From: JANNWF01 sp052390415
GTDB lineage: Bacteria; Pseudomonadota; Gammaproteobacteria; Xanthomonadales; Xanthomonadaceae
Direction of reading: 5' to 3'
Assembly (NCBI GenBank): GCA_052390415.1
Contig: JBQTGY010000085.1
Span: forward strand, 1-56,387
DNA: 56,387 nt
Shown here: in pieces, positions 23,557 to 32,549 of the stretch
Layout of the letters: every line of letters begins with the position of its first letter
Position numbering within the stretch: the first letter of the stretch is position 1
Program-made: the position numbers and the translations under genes
The notes under the pieces: generated by a model
The model's database searches: none
What the model was told of the DNA's origin: nothing
Seen by the model: only the letters and a program-made list of their open reading frames with translations

Positions 23557-25349
23557 AAATTGGAACTCTCGCCGCTGGAATCAAGCCGCAATAGTCGCAA
23601 CCGCCCCGCTTCCTCGATCATCACAAATTGCAGTGTGCCGCCAACGACTTGCTTGAACAGACGACCCTGCTTGCGATAACGCGCCTCAAATGATCCCTGC
23701 CCTCGCAGGGTGCCGCCTTCCTCTCTCCACGCCAAGCCACTGACCACGATACTGCGATCAGAGGTGGTGTCAAAAAGTCTGGCGTAGTCGGCCGCCAAGG
23801 CCAGGCTGCCGCCGTTCGCCGAATTTGCGCGTCGCGAAAACAGGCCGATCAAGCCATTGAGGTCGCCCTGCGCGTAGCTACGCGAGAAAGATGCCAACAG
23901 GTCTTCGACGGCGACATTGCCAACAACGGCCGATTGATTGACTACCTTGGCAAGCGGCGCAGGAGGCGTTGCAGCGGACGAACTGGCCTGTGCTGCCCCA
24001 TTGACCGCCGGCGTGATTGGTTCCACTTTGATCGATTGAGGTTTGGGAGTCGCCGCCGATCGATTCGGTATTGGCCGCGATGGCTCTGAGGCCACTTGCG
24101 CAATCTGCTCCTCTGGTTTCGGAGCCTTGTCGACCATTGGCGCATCGGCTACAGGGTCGGCGTCAGTGAATGCTGCCGACCGGACTTCGGCGACTGGTGA
24201 CGGGCTGGGCGTTGCATTTGCAGTCACCTGAATCGAGTTGTCCTCTTGGACAGGATCATTCTCGGCACGGCTCACAGTCTCAGCGACTGGCTTCGCCGAA
24301 ACAGCAGCGCGTTCAGCGGGTTGTTTGGCAATCGCAGCAGCAGGCGCCGCTCGCTCATCGACAACAGCCGGAGGACGGGACTGCAGCGCGACCGGCAAAC
24401 GACGCACCGGGTTCTGCGCTCTGGCGGGTGCCAAGCCATCCACTTCAGAAACGGCGGTTGAAGGAACCGGTGTTTCCGCCACCTGTGCGGTCGTGACCGT
24501 CTGACTGGAGTCAGCTACAGCGGGAACGGTCTGAGGCGGATCCCGTTTGGGTTGAAGTAGCTCCGGAATATCCCGCGCAGACGGTGTCGCTGGATCGTTC
24601 GACACCATACTTTGACCACTCTCGGGCACGTTTGCCCGGGTGACCGGCGTCGGCTCTCCCATGGGCACCAGCACTTCGTCGCCCGACATGCCATCGCTGA
24701 AGATTCCCCACCCGACCACCAGCGCCACCGCCGCCACCATCAGGCTGGCACCCATGGCAGCAGAACGATGTCGCGGCGGCACCCGCAAAGGCCGATCCTC
24801 GTCGATGGAAGATGCATCGGATTCGGTGACGCTGGGCACCCGACTGCGAGCGTCGGTCTCGGCGTCCCAATCGTCGTCGGTGGAAGCCGGATAGGCACTG
24901 CCCTCTCTGCCGGCGGCCGCCTGTCGCAGTTCGATCGCTTCACGCGATTCAGGGGACTTCAACATTTTCCAGGCGCGATTGACGCGATCGGAATACGCCG
25001 CTGCCCAGTCGGCGCTGCGATCGGGATGCACAAGTCCGACCAGCAGCCGACGATGCTCGCGAACCTGCTGGGCGTCAGCTCCGGGATGTACCCCGAGAAC
25101 TCGCCATGGATCGCCCTCCGATTCGCGAGCGAGCAACTGTTGCTCGACATAGAATCGTGCCGCCTCCCGCAACTCCTCAGCCGAAGCCTGCGTAGCCATC
25201 ACAGCCGCAGCAATCGCCTCGGCTTGGCCGGATGCGATGCGCAGCAACTCAATGATGTCGTGAGGCAGTTGTTGTGTTCGGCACTCCGCGTTAAGGGCTG
25301 GCTGCCGATGCAGCGCCAGCGCCAAGTGCAAAGCCTCGCCGCCGGCCAC
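23553..25349 (-). CDS. J-domain / transmembrane / low-complexity linker / NTF2-like fusion protein
   Basis: A 598-residue protein from GTG 25349 with an AGAGG ribosome site, 11 nt after wzc. Residues 80-131 form a DnaJ-like J domain (DPWRVLGVHPGADAQQV) with HPD at 108-110. A single membrane helix lies at ~199-216 (MGASLMVAAVALVVGWG). Residues ~220-480 are Pro/Ala/Ser/Val-rich and probably disordered. The last ~110 residues (VEDLLASFSRSYAQGDLNGLIGLFS onward, read in parts) look like a SnoaL/NTF2-like fold. Topology would put the J domain in the cytosol, where it could recruit DnaK, and the C-terminal domain in the periplasm. This domain set is unusual in a polysaccharide operon. Role unknown. 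Confidence 0.75.
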   Translation of the reverse strand: MAGGEALHLALALHRQPALNAECRTQQLPHDIIELLRIASGQAEAIAAAVMATQASAEELREAARFYVEQQLLARESEGDPWRVLGVHPGADAQQVREHRRLLVGLVHPDRSADWAAAYSDRVNRAWKMLKSPESREAIELRQAAAGREGSAYPASTDDDWDAETDARSRVPSVTESDASSIDEDRPLRVPPRHRSAAMGASLMVAAVALVVGWGIFSDGMSGDEVLVPMGEPTPVTRANVPESGQSMVSNDPATPSARDIPELLQPKRDPPQTVPAVADSSQTVTTAQVAETPVPSTAVSEVDGLAPARAQNPVRRLPVALQSRPPAVVDERAAPAAAIAKQPAERAAVSAKPVAETVSRAENDPVQEDNSIQVTANATPSPSPVAEVRSAAFTDADPVADAPMVDKAPKPEEQIAQVASEPSRPIPNRSAATPKPQSIKVEPITPAVNGAAQASSSAATPPAPLAKVVNQSAVVGNVAVEDLLASFSRSYAQGDLNGLIGLFSRRANSANGGSLALAADYARLFDTTSDRSIVVSGLAWREEGGTLRGQGSFEARYRKQGRLFKQVVGGTLQFVMIEEAGRLRLLRLDSSGESSNL

Positions 25350-25360
25350 TCGCCTCTCCC

Positions 25361-27691
25361 CTACTTGGCCGAACCGAGCCGCTTGGCGCTGCTTCCGGTT
25401 CCGCGTCTAACGTCGCCCTTGCCGGGCCGAGTGAGGCCATAGGCATACTGGTAGTCGTACTTGGTGTGTTCCTCTTTAAGCTTGGTCAGCACCACACCCA
25501 AGAGGTGCGCACGCGCACCCTGCAAACGCTTGATCGCAGCCTGGATCGCACCCACTCGCGTCCTGCCGGCCTCAACCACGATCAGGGTGCCGCTGGCGAG
25601 ATTGGACAGGATCAACGCATCAGCCAGCCCGAGTACCGGCGGGCAGTCGATCAAGACTTGGTCGTAACGCTCAGTCGCTTGCGTGCACAGGCTCAGCATG
25701 CGTGGGCCTGCCAACAACTCGGCGGGGTTGGGCGGCAACGTTCCACTGGTCAGAATCCACAGGTTCTCGTTGGCCACCGGCTGGATGCACTCACCCGGCT
25801 TGGCAGCGCCGGCCAGACAATTGCTGAGCCCCAGCGTGTTTTCGACGCCAAACACACGGTGCAGGGACGGGTTGCGCAGGTCGGCATCGATCAGCAGCAC
25901 ACGCTTGCCAAGCTGCGCAAAGTTGCGTGCCAGCGCCACCACCGTGGTCGACTTACCTTCGCCCGGTGATGTGCTGGTGACCACCAAGGTCGCGGGAATG
26001 CCGCGATCCGTGGAGAACTGCAATGCCGTTCGTACCGACCGATAGGACTCGGAAAAACTGGAACGCATATCGGAGCTGGCTTCTTCGATCGTCAGCTCAC
26101 GCTCCAGCTTGGGCACCATGCCGAGGAACACCAGTCGCAGCTTGTTTTCCACATCAATCGGCGACTTGATGGTGTCGTCGAGGAATTCAAGCAGCAGTGC
26201 AAGCACGATGCCGAGGCAAAGACCCATGGCCAAACCCAGCGACACATTGCGCCGCATATTGGGCGAGACCTGATACGCCGATTCGGCACGGTCAACGATG
26301 GCCAGATTATTGGCCTTGACGCCCGCCGCCACTCCAATTTCCTTGTAACGCTGCAACAGGCCGTCATACAGCTGGCGATTGGTGTCCACCTCGCGTTTCA
26401 GAATGTTGTAGCGGATGCTGCGCGTCTGGATATCGAGCACGTCGGTCTTCAGATCCTCCAACATCTCGGTCAACGTCGCTTCCTGCGCCAATGCCGCCTC
26501 ATATTCGGCACGAATGGCGACCTTGATCGACTCGACTTCGTTCACGACCTGGCGTTCAAGCTCGTCGATCTGACCCTTCAATTCCTGCATCGCCGGATAG
26601 GCCGGTTTGAACCGGGCCAAACGATTTTGGTACTCGGCCTGCAGCTGACCTTTCTGTTCCTGCAAGGTCTGGATCATCGACTCAGCACCGATCATTCCAG
26701 CAACCACCGCACCCGTTGATGCCTGCGCCTGGCGCCACCGCGTTTCTGCCTTTAGCCGATCCGAGCGCGCCTGCGTCAGCGCGGCGTTGGCGCTGAGCAT
26801 GTCTTGCTCAGTGAGTGTTCCTGACGACAGATCGGCTCCCACACCGACAATTTTTTCCTTGGCGGCGAACTCAACCAAGGCGCGCTCGGAATCCTCGAGC
26901 TTGATCTTCAGCTCTTCAAGCCGATCCTCCAAGTAGGTCTTGGCGTAGGAAGAAGAATCAAAACTTCTTTCGAGGTTGGTGGACAGGTACGTTTCCATCA
27001 ATTGGTTGACTGCACGCACCGAAAATCTTGGATCGGTACTTTGAAAGCTGATGCGCGCCAAGTCCGAATCACCTACTTGCGACACACCCACGCTGCCAGC
27101 AAACCAACCGGCAATGGATCGCTCGAAGGCGGCTACCTCATCCGCCGTGCGCTCGACGGGCGCCTCGGCTTCTGGCGCGGCGCCAAGAAACGCCATGACC
27201 TGTTCCCAACTTGAAGGTGACTGCAACCTCTCGTAATCGCCGCTTTCTGCCAGCCCCATGTCGGCGATCACCCGCTGCGCCAATGCACGGCTGCGGATAA
27301 GCTCTTGCTGAGTCGGAAAATAGTTACCTGACCACTTCTTGCCGCTTTCGACATCGCCGACGTCAACGATCTGATCCTGACCCGATGAAATCTCGATGGT
27401 CGCGGATGCGGCGTAAATCTTCGGCTCCAGCAAGGTATCCACGGTAGACCACGCACCTGCTACCAGGACAATCGCGGCAATCAGCCACTTGCGTTTGACA
27501 ATCGAGCGCCAGTAAGCGGAAAGATCTAAGTGATCCTCGCCCTCAGACGTTTCGCCTCGACCCAAAAATGCTGCCAAAGGTCGCTGGTGGGCGGCGATCA
27601 GCGCTTGCTGAGGAGCCTCCGCTGGACGCGTTGCCGGCAAGCGGGACTCGGGCTCGTCGCCGTTGGGCCGCGGATTGTTGTGCTGTTCCAT
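25361..27691 (-). CDS. wzc: Polysaccharide co-polymerase / tyrosine autokinase (Wzc type)
   Basis: A 776-residue inner-membrane protein from ATG 27691. Membrane helices at ~70-88 and ~483-503 enclose a large periplasmic Wzz domain with long coiled coils (~250-450). The cytosolic kinase has Walker A TSTSPGEGKSTT (572-583), Walker A' VLLIDADLR (598-606) and Walker B VLIDCPPVLGLADA. The C-terminal tyrosine cluster is short, YDYQYAYG at about 745-752. The protein controls chain length and assembly through cycles of autophosphorylation, reversed by the phosphatase encoded two genes upstream. It starts 43 nt after the wza-like gene. Confidence 0.92.
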   Translation of the reverse strand: MEQHNNPRPNGDEPESRLPATRPAEAPQQALIAAHQRPLAAFLGRGETSEGEDHLDLSAYWRSIVKRKWLIAAIVLVAGAWSTVDTLLEPKIYAASATIEISSGQDQIVDVGDVESGKKWSGNYFPTQQELIRSRALAQRVIADMGLAESGDYERLQSPSSWEQVMAFLGAAPEAEAPVERTADEVAAFERSIAGWFAGSVGVSQVGDSDLARISFQSTDPRFSVRAVNQLMETYLSTNLERSFDSSSYAKTYLEDRLEELKIKLEDSERALVEFAAKEKIVGVGADLSSGTLTEQDMLSANAALTQARSDRLKAETRWRQAQASTGAVVAGMIGAESMIQTLQEQKGQLQAEYQNRLARFKPAYPAMQELKGQIDELERQVVNEVESIKVAIRAEYEAALAQEATLTEMLEDLKTDVLDIQTRSIRYNILKREVDTNRQLYDGLLQRYKEIGVAAGVKANNLAIVDRAESAYQVSPNMRRNVSLGLAMGLCLGIVLALLLEFLDDTIKSPIDVENKLRLVFLGMVPKLERELTIEEASSDMRSSFSESYRSVRTALQFSTDRGIPATLVVTSTSPGEGKSTTVVALARNFAQLGKRVLLIDADLRNPSLHRVFGVENTLGLSNCLAGAAKPGECIQPVANENLWILTSGTLPPNPAELLAGPRMLSLCTQATERYDQVLIDCPPVLGLADALILSNLASGTLIVVEAGRTRVGAIQAAIKRLQGARAHLLGVVLTKLKEEHTKYDYQYAYGLTRPGKGDVRRGTGSSAKRLGSAK

Positions 27692-27734
27692 CAATGTGAA
27701 TCCTGAAAGCGACGAGCACTCGCTCGCCAGAGCG

Positions 27735-28457
27735 TTAGTACGGACGGAAGATGCTGAAGAAGGAGAAAGCCTCCAGGAATCGCCGCATCGCACTTCGCGG
27801 GCCGGACTGATCGATCACGATCACATCATCGCCATACACTTCGGGATCTTCAGCGTTGCCGCCGCGAATCGCCTGCAGATCGAAGACTGCCGCCATCTTC
27901 TGCCCATCTACCTTGCGGAAAATGACAATGCCTTGCAAGTTGGCCAGGTCGGTTACCCCGCCCGCCTTGGCGATCGCTTGCAGCAAGGTCGTCCTGCCCT
28001 GAATGGGATAAACGCCGGGACCGCCAATCGCGCCTTCCATCGTGATGCGTTGGCTGGAGAACTCTTTGACGAAGACGGTCACTTGCGGATCCTGCAAGTA
28101 GCTCTCTGAAAGCTTGGTCGCTATCAGTTTTTCCAACTCGCTGACCGTCAAGCCGCCGGCAAGCAGGGTGCCCACCAAGGGCAGCGAAATTTGCCCGCTG
28201 GAGTTGATGCGTACCGTTCGATTCAGTTCATCCACCTGAAACACGGAAATCTCGATCAAGTCCTGACCACCAATCCGGTACTCAGCGGTCCCCACGTAGG
28301 CACCGGTCGACGAAGTAGTGTCGGGTGGCCCGAGATTTTCGGTCGTGGTCACGATCTTCGCGGTTCCGCTGCGGACTGGGCCGGAACTCGTGAGACATCC
28401 ACTGACCAGGCTTGAAAGCAACAGCAACACAGCAATTCGGAACAGGTTCACTATCAT
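27735..28457 (-). CDS. wza: Polysaccharide export outer-membrane lipoprotein (Wza-like)
   Basis: A 240-residue protein. The signal ends in the lipobox LVSGC with Cys21. EYRIGGQDLIEISVFQVDEL begins the Poly_export domain, followed by GQISLPLVGTLLAGGLTVSELEKLI and one SLBB-like domain (ITMEGAIGGPGVYPIQGRTTLLQAIAKAGG, read in parts). It is much shorter than E. coli Wza (379) and lacks the C-terminal membrane-spanning helix, so it may need another outer-membrane partner or form a different pore. It is encoded between the phosphatase (38-nt gap) and wzc. Confidence 0.9.
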   Translation of the reverse strand: MIVNLFRIAVLLLLSSLVSGCLTSSGPVRSGTAKIVTTTENLGPPDTTSSTGAYVGTAEYRIGGQDLIEISVFQVDELNRTVRINSSGQISLPLVGTLLAGGLTVSELEKLIATKLSESYLQDPQVTVFVKEFSSQRITMEGAIGGPGVYPIQGRTTLLQAIAKAGGVTDLANLQGIVIFRKVDGQKMAAVFDLQAIRGGNAEDPEVYGDDVIVIDQSGPRSAMRRFLEAFSFFSIFRPY

Positions 28458-28495
28458 TATTTACTCAAGAGTGACTGAAGGTGCCGCGTCTTGGC

Positions 28496-29290
28496 TCAGA
28501 TCGCGCTGAGCACTCGCCGCCACAGACTAGGACGAGGCGGCTTGGTCGATTCGAGCGCTTGTGCCAACAACGCTTCAGGAGCGACATCCCTCAATACCGC
28601 CGCAGGCCGACTTTCGACCATGTCGCTCGCGGCTTTGTCGCCCACCCGCTTTGCTACCGCATGCATGCCTTCTGCCAACAGCGGCGGGCGGTTGTTGGCC
28701 CGATGCGCGTCAGTTGCCACGATATGAACCAAGCCCTCATCCAGCATGCGCTCCGACCAATACTTTGCACGCGGGCCAAACCGGCCCGTGATAGCCCCCG
28801 ATGTCAGCTGCATCCACGCCCCACCTTTGACCAGCTTGGCAAACAACGGATAGTGGCCGTCGATCCACGACAAGCGTTCAGGATGGGTAAGAATCGGGAC
28901 ATATCCTGCGGAAACGAGGTCAAAGACTACGTTCTCAAGCCGGGGTGGCGCAACGTGATGCGGAGGCTCGAACAAAAAATAGCGGGTTCCATTCAGGGTC
29001 GGGATGCGCCCAGCACGCAACCCATCGAGCAAATCGGGGGTCAAATGGACGTCGGCGCCCTCCACCAATTGCAAGGGAATATCCGCGTCCTGCAGGGCCA
29101 GACGGAGTTCGGTGATCGCCTGCCGAATGCCGACTGCCGAGTTTTCATACATGCCCGGATAGATGTGCGGAGTGCAGGCAGTCACACGAATACCGTCGGC
29201 CACCGCCACCCGCGCCATGGCCAATGACTCGTGCATATCTGGAGCGCCGTCATCGATGCCGGGCAAGATATGGCAATGCAGGTCGATCAC
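28496..29290 (-). CDS. PHP-type protein-tyrosine phosphatase (CpsB/YwqE-like)
   Basis: A 264-residue metal-dependent phosphatase starting at GTG 29290 with a GTGA overlap of the WecA-like gene. IDLHCHILPGIDDGAPDM near the N-terminus gives the PHP metal ligands (His5, His7). CTPHIYPGMYEN, EGADVHLTPDLL, PILTHPERL and VATDAHRANNRPP are the remaining family metal and phosphate motifs. CpsB/YwqE enzymes dephosphorylate the tyrosine cluster of Wzc-type kinases, fitting the kinase encoded two genes on. The pairing of a Gram-positive-style phosphatase with a Wzc-like kinase also occurs in some proteobacteria. Confidence 0.9.
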   Translation of the reverse strand: MIDLHCHILPGIDDGAPDMHESLAMARVAVADGIRVTACTPHIYPGMYENSAVGIRQAITELRLALQDADIPLQLVEGADVHLTPDLLDGLRAGRIPTLNGTRYFLFEPPHHVAPPRLENVVFDLVSAGYVPILTHPERLSWIDGHYPLFAKLVKGGAWMQLTSGAITGRFGPRAKYWSERMLDEGLVHIVATDAHRANNRPPLLAEGMHAVAKRVGDKAASDMVESRPAAVLRDVAPEALLAQALESTKPPRPSLWRRVLSAI

Positions 29291-30426
29291 GACACACTGG
29301 ACTCGTGTTCGGTCGGCAAAGCGTTGCCTTGTGCCGTTGCGCTGTTTGGATTGGGTCGGAGATACAGCCGGCGGTGGATGCTGCTGAAAAAGTGCAGCGC
29401 GCGCTTCGGGCGTGCGGTCACCCAATAATGCATCGCACACAACCCAAGAAACACTGCAACAAAGATGGGATGCGGCAAGTTCCACTTCAGCGCCAGCGCG
29501 GCGGCCAAGCCAATGGCTAAAGAAAATCCAGTCAACGACAGGACCACCTGGGAGTGGCTGAATCCGGCGTCAAGCATTTGATGGTGAATGTGACCACGAT
29601 CCGCCGAAAAGGGTGAACGACCCATATGCAGTCGACGCGCTATCAACACCAGACAATCAAGCAGGGGAACCAGGATCAGAAATGGGGGAAGCACTGGGCT
29701 CACTGGATGACCCGCGTTTTGGGTCAGTCGAAAACTCACCCATGCGATGACGAAGCCCAGAAAGGCGCTGCCGGAGTTGCCCATGAACGTGGCAGCTTTT
29801 GCTTGGCCGGGTCTGCGCAAGTTGAACCAAAGGAAGGTGGATAGCCCACCGAGCATCAGCGTGAGCAGCGGCAGCATGCCGTGATTGCCCGAATACAAGG
29901 CGGCGGCGCCCAACATCGCCAATGCGACGAAGACCAAGGCACCCGCAAGACCATCAATGCCATCCGCCATGTTGATCGCATTGATCAACCCCACCGTCGC
30001 AAACACGGTGAAAGGAACCGACAACCAGCCCAGAGAGAGCTGGCCACGACCCACCAACGGACCGATCTGCTCGACCTGCACTCCACCGATATAAATCATC
30101 ACCAACGCCGCGCCAGCTTGCGCGGTAATCCGCCAATACCAACGGATGTCGTACAGGTCGTCCAGCACGCCGACGACCAAGAGGATCAGCGCTGCCAGAC
30201 TGAATGCCGGCAACCGGCTCTTGTCCTCGTACAGCAACCAGGCCAAAACCACCACCGTGACGATGACCGCGATACCACCCACAACGGGGGTCGCCGCTGC
30301 ATGATCCTTGCGGCCCACCGGGTGGTCCATCAGGCCCAACGCCGGCGCAACACGCAACAGCCCGAGCATCAGCGCCCAACTCAGCGTTGCTGCTGCGGCC
30401 ATCATCAGCATCAAATCAATCAGCAC
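29287..30426 (-). CDS. wecA: Undecaprenyl-phosphate GlcNAc/hexosamine-1-phosphate transferase (WecA/MraY family)
   Basis: A 379-residue membrane enzyme with about 10-11 helices. DHPVGRKDHAAATPVVGGIA, VVGVLDDLYDIRW (the DD metal motif), INMADGIDGLAGAL, TFMGNSGSAFLGF and DRGHIHHQMLDAGF (the His motif) are all hallmarks of the PNPT family. It starts a lipid-linked oligosaccharide by moving a sugar-1-phosphate to undecaprenyl phosphate. The start is GTG 30426 with a strong AGGAGG 5 nt upstream. It is the first gene of the polysaccharide operon. The soluble tail of ~50 residues is extra. The sugar (GlcNAc or another) cannot be read from the sequence. Confidence 0.92.
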   Translation of the reverse strand: MLIDLMLMMAAAATLSWALMLGLLRVAPALGLMDHPVGRKDHAAATPVVGGIAVIVTVVVLAWLLYEDKSRLPAFSLAALILLVVGVLDDLYDIRWYWRITAQAGAALVMIYIGGVQVEQIGPLVGRGQLSLGWLSVPFTVFATVGLINAINMADGIDGLAGALVFVALAMLGAAALYSGNHGMLPLLTLMLGGLSTFLWFNLRRPGQAKAATFMGNSGSAFLGFVIAWVSFRLTQNAGHPVSPVLPPFLILVPLLDCLVLIARRLHMGRSPFSADRGHIHHQMLDAGFSHSQVVLSLTGFSLAIGLAAALALKWNLPHPIFVAVFLGLCAMHYWVTARPKRALHFFSSIHRRLYLRPNPNSATAQGNALPTEHESSVS

Positions 30427-30713
30427 CCTGCCTCCTGCCTTTAATTGGCGCCAAGCCCAACGGGCAATTCCGAAAGGTTTGCCGCCACGTCAACGCAACG
30501 CCCCCTGTCGGCGCTTCATCTCCGTGCACGCTTCGCTCAACCACTGAGCATCTGCCAAAATTGTGACACCGATCACGGCCTCCTGAATGTTCGCCGGCGT
30601 ACTGAATTTGGCCGCCTGTCGAATTACAAGCGCATATTGGCATTCAATTCTGCGACCGAGTATACCGTCGGGAAAATTGCATTCTGTCTACGCACCCGAT
30701 ATGGATCAATTCG
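30427..30713 (-). promoter_or_regulatory. Upstream region of the polysaccharide operon
   Basis: This 287-nt gap contains no supported gene and must hold the main promoter of the minus-strand operon. A TATACT hexamer on the minus strand at 30659-30664 is a good -10 match, but no convincing -35 lies 16-18 nt away (TAGACA is 20 nt upstream). If used, the leader would be over 200 nt. No ops motif was seen here. Confidence 0.35.
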
Positions 30714-32348
30714 TTACCTTTGCTTGCTCGTCCTGAGACTAAGCAACGATGGCGGCGCGCTGAAGGTGTCGGGATTGGCCAGCGGCCAAAAAAGCTTGAA
30801 TACGGGGTGCTCAGACTCACCTTCGATCAAGGCGCCAGCCTGCACGAATTGGTGCAGCGCAGCAAGCGAACGAACCTCGGTGGAAGACACCCGCCGAATC
30901 ACGTGCTCCGGCCCCAGCTCATCGGGATGCCGCAGCCCCGCCGCCGATAGCAGTTCTCGCAACGCCTTGAGCGTGTTCTGTTGGAAATGATAGACACGCG
31001 TGGCCTTGTCGGTGACGACCAGGGCTTTTTGCCGCAACGGGTCCTGGGTCGCCACGCCGGTTGGGCATGCGCCGGTATGGCAACTCTGCGACTGGATGCA
31101 TCCCAGAGCGAACATGAATCCCCGTGCCGAATTGCACCAGTCCGCACCCAACGCAATGATCCGCGCGATATCAAATGCGGTCACGATCTTGCCTGCCGCG
31201 CCGATGCGAATCTGCCCGCGCAGGTTGAGGCCAACCAAGGTGTTGTGGACCAGTAACAATGCTTCACGCAACGGCGCGCCGACGTGATTGCTGAACTCCA
31301 ACGGTGCTGCACCGGTGCCACCTTCACCACCGTCGACAACGATGAAATCCGGGGTGATGCCACTGGCAACCATGGCCTTGGCGATGGCAAACCATTCCCA
31401 AGGGTGACCGATCGCCAATTTGAAGCCAACCGGCTTGCCACCGGACAGCTGCCGCAACTGGTCGACGAATTGAAGCAATTCACGCGGGGTCGAGAATGCC
31501 GAATGCGCGGCGGGGGAGTTGCATTCCACGCCAACGGGGACGCCGCGGGCGGCGGCAATTTCACTCGTGACCTTTGCTCCCGGCAAGACGCCGCCGTGTC
31601 CAGGCTTGGCCCCTTGTGACAACTTGATCTCGATCATCTTTACTTGCTCGAGCGCCGCATTCTCGGCAAAGCGTTCGGGCGAAAACCGACCGTCCGCGGT
31701 TCGGCACCCGAAATAACCCGATCCGATCTCCCATACCAGGTCGCCGCCCGGTTCACGGTGATAGCGTGAAATCGAACCTTCGCCGGTGTCGTGATAAAAG
31801 CCACCGCGGCGCGCACCTTCGTTCAAGGCGAGGATGGCGTTGGCCGATAGTGAGCCGAAGCTCATCGCCGAAATATTGAAGACGCTGGCGCCATATGGCT
31901 GGCTGCAACGCGCGCCACCGATGGACACCCGAAAGTCGTGTGAATCGATTTCGGCCGGCAACATGGAGTGGTTGATCCACTCGTAATTGGCTTGATAAAC
32001 ATCGAGCTGGGTGCCGAACGGCCGCTTGTCGAGCACGTTTTTCGCGCGCTGGTAGACGATGGAGCGTTGCACACGCGAAAACGGCGTCTCGTCGGCATCG
32101 CTTTCCAGAAAGTACTGTCGAATCTCCGGTCGAATGGCCTCAAACATGAAGCGAAAGTGGGCGAGGACCGGGTAGTTGCGGCGAATCGAGCTGCTGGGTT
32201 GGCGAACATCCCAAGCGCCAATCAAGGCCAAGGCGAGCAGCGGCGCGGCCACCCAAAGCCAATGACTGGCAACGAACAAGGAGGTGAACAAGCTGATGAC
32301 CGCGAACACACAACACGCGACCCAAAAAAAATAGCGCGATGGCAGCAC
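30714..32348 (-). CDS. FMN-binding glutamate synthase family oxidoreductase, membrane-anchored
   Basis: About 544 residues from GTG 32348. Two hydrophobic segments near the N-terminus (YFFWVACCVFAVISLF and WVAAPLLALALIGAW) precede the GltB2 domain. ISAMSFGSLSANAILALNEGARRGG, HGGVLPGAKV, VVDGGEGGTGAAPLEFSNHVG and IRIGAAGKIVTA (read in parts) form the FMN barrel. C-x5-C-x4-C in GCIQSQSCHTGACPTG is the [3Fe-4S] motif. These single-domain proteins lack the glutaminase domain of GltB, so the reaction is uncertain; some act as alternative glutamate synthases or electron-transfer enzymes. The open frame extends to 32465, but the usual family start is the LPSRYFF stretch. Confidence 0.88.
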   Translation of the reverse strand: MLPSRYFFWVACCVFAVISLFTSLFVASHWLWVAAPLLALALIGAWDVRQPSSSIRRNYPVLAHFRFMFEAIRPEIRQYFLESDADETPFSRVQRSIVYQRAKNVLDKRPFGTQLDVYQANYEWINHSMLPAEIDSHDFRVSIGGARCSQPYGASVFNISAMSFGSLSANAILALNEGARRGGFYHDTGEGSISRYHREPGGDLVWEIGSGYFGCRTADGRFSPERFAENAALEQVKMIEIKLSQGAKPGHGGVLPGAKVTSEIAAARGVPVGVECNSPAAHSAFSTPRELLQFVDQLRQLSGGKPVGFKLAIGHPWEWFAIAKAMVASGITPDFIVVDGGEGGTGAAPLEFSNHVGAPLREALLLVHNTLVGLNLRGQIRIGAAGKIVTAFDIARIIALGADWCNSARGFMFALGCIQSQSCHTGACPTGVATQDPLRQKALVVTDKATRVYHFQQNTLKALRELLSAAGLRHPDELGPEHVIRRVSSTEVRSLAALHQFVQAGALIEGESEHPVFKLFWPLANPDTFSAPPSLLSLRTSKQR

Positions 32349-32518
32349 TGACTTTTCCCATTCGAAGAAGCCGGCCAAGCATAACTTGCCGGCGATTTTC
32401 GGCGACCACCTGCCCCTTGCTGTCACTGCATCGATCCCCACAGCGGCAGCGGCCAACGCTTGCAAGCTGGATACAACGCTCTCGGCAGCGTTCAGCTTGA
32501 TAGGAAATCATGCCGGCA

Positions 32519-32539
32519 TCGAATCCCGAATCCCGAACC
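32519..32539. repeat. CGGGATT heptamer run
   Basis: TCGAATCCCGAATCCCGAACC is a near-perfect tandem of the same 7-bp unit seen at 14645 and around 41117-41253, here just beyond the end of recD. Confidence 0.55.
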
Positions 32540-32549
32540 AGACAAAGGC

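Noticed and set aside
30659..30690. Sigma-70 promoter with TAGACA and TATACT
   Set aside because: The spacer would be 20 nt, outside the usual 16-18. It is kept only as a weak hint within the upstream region.
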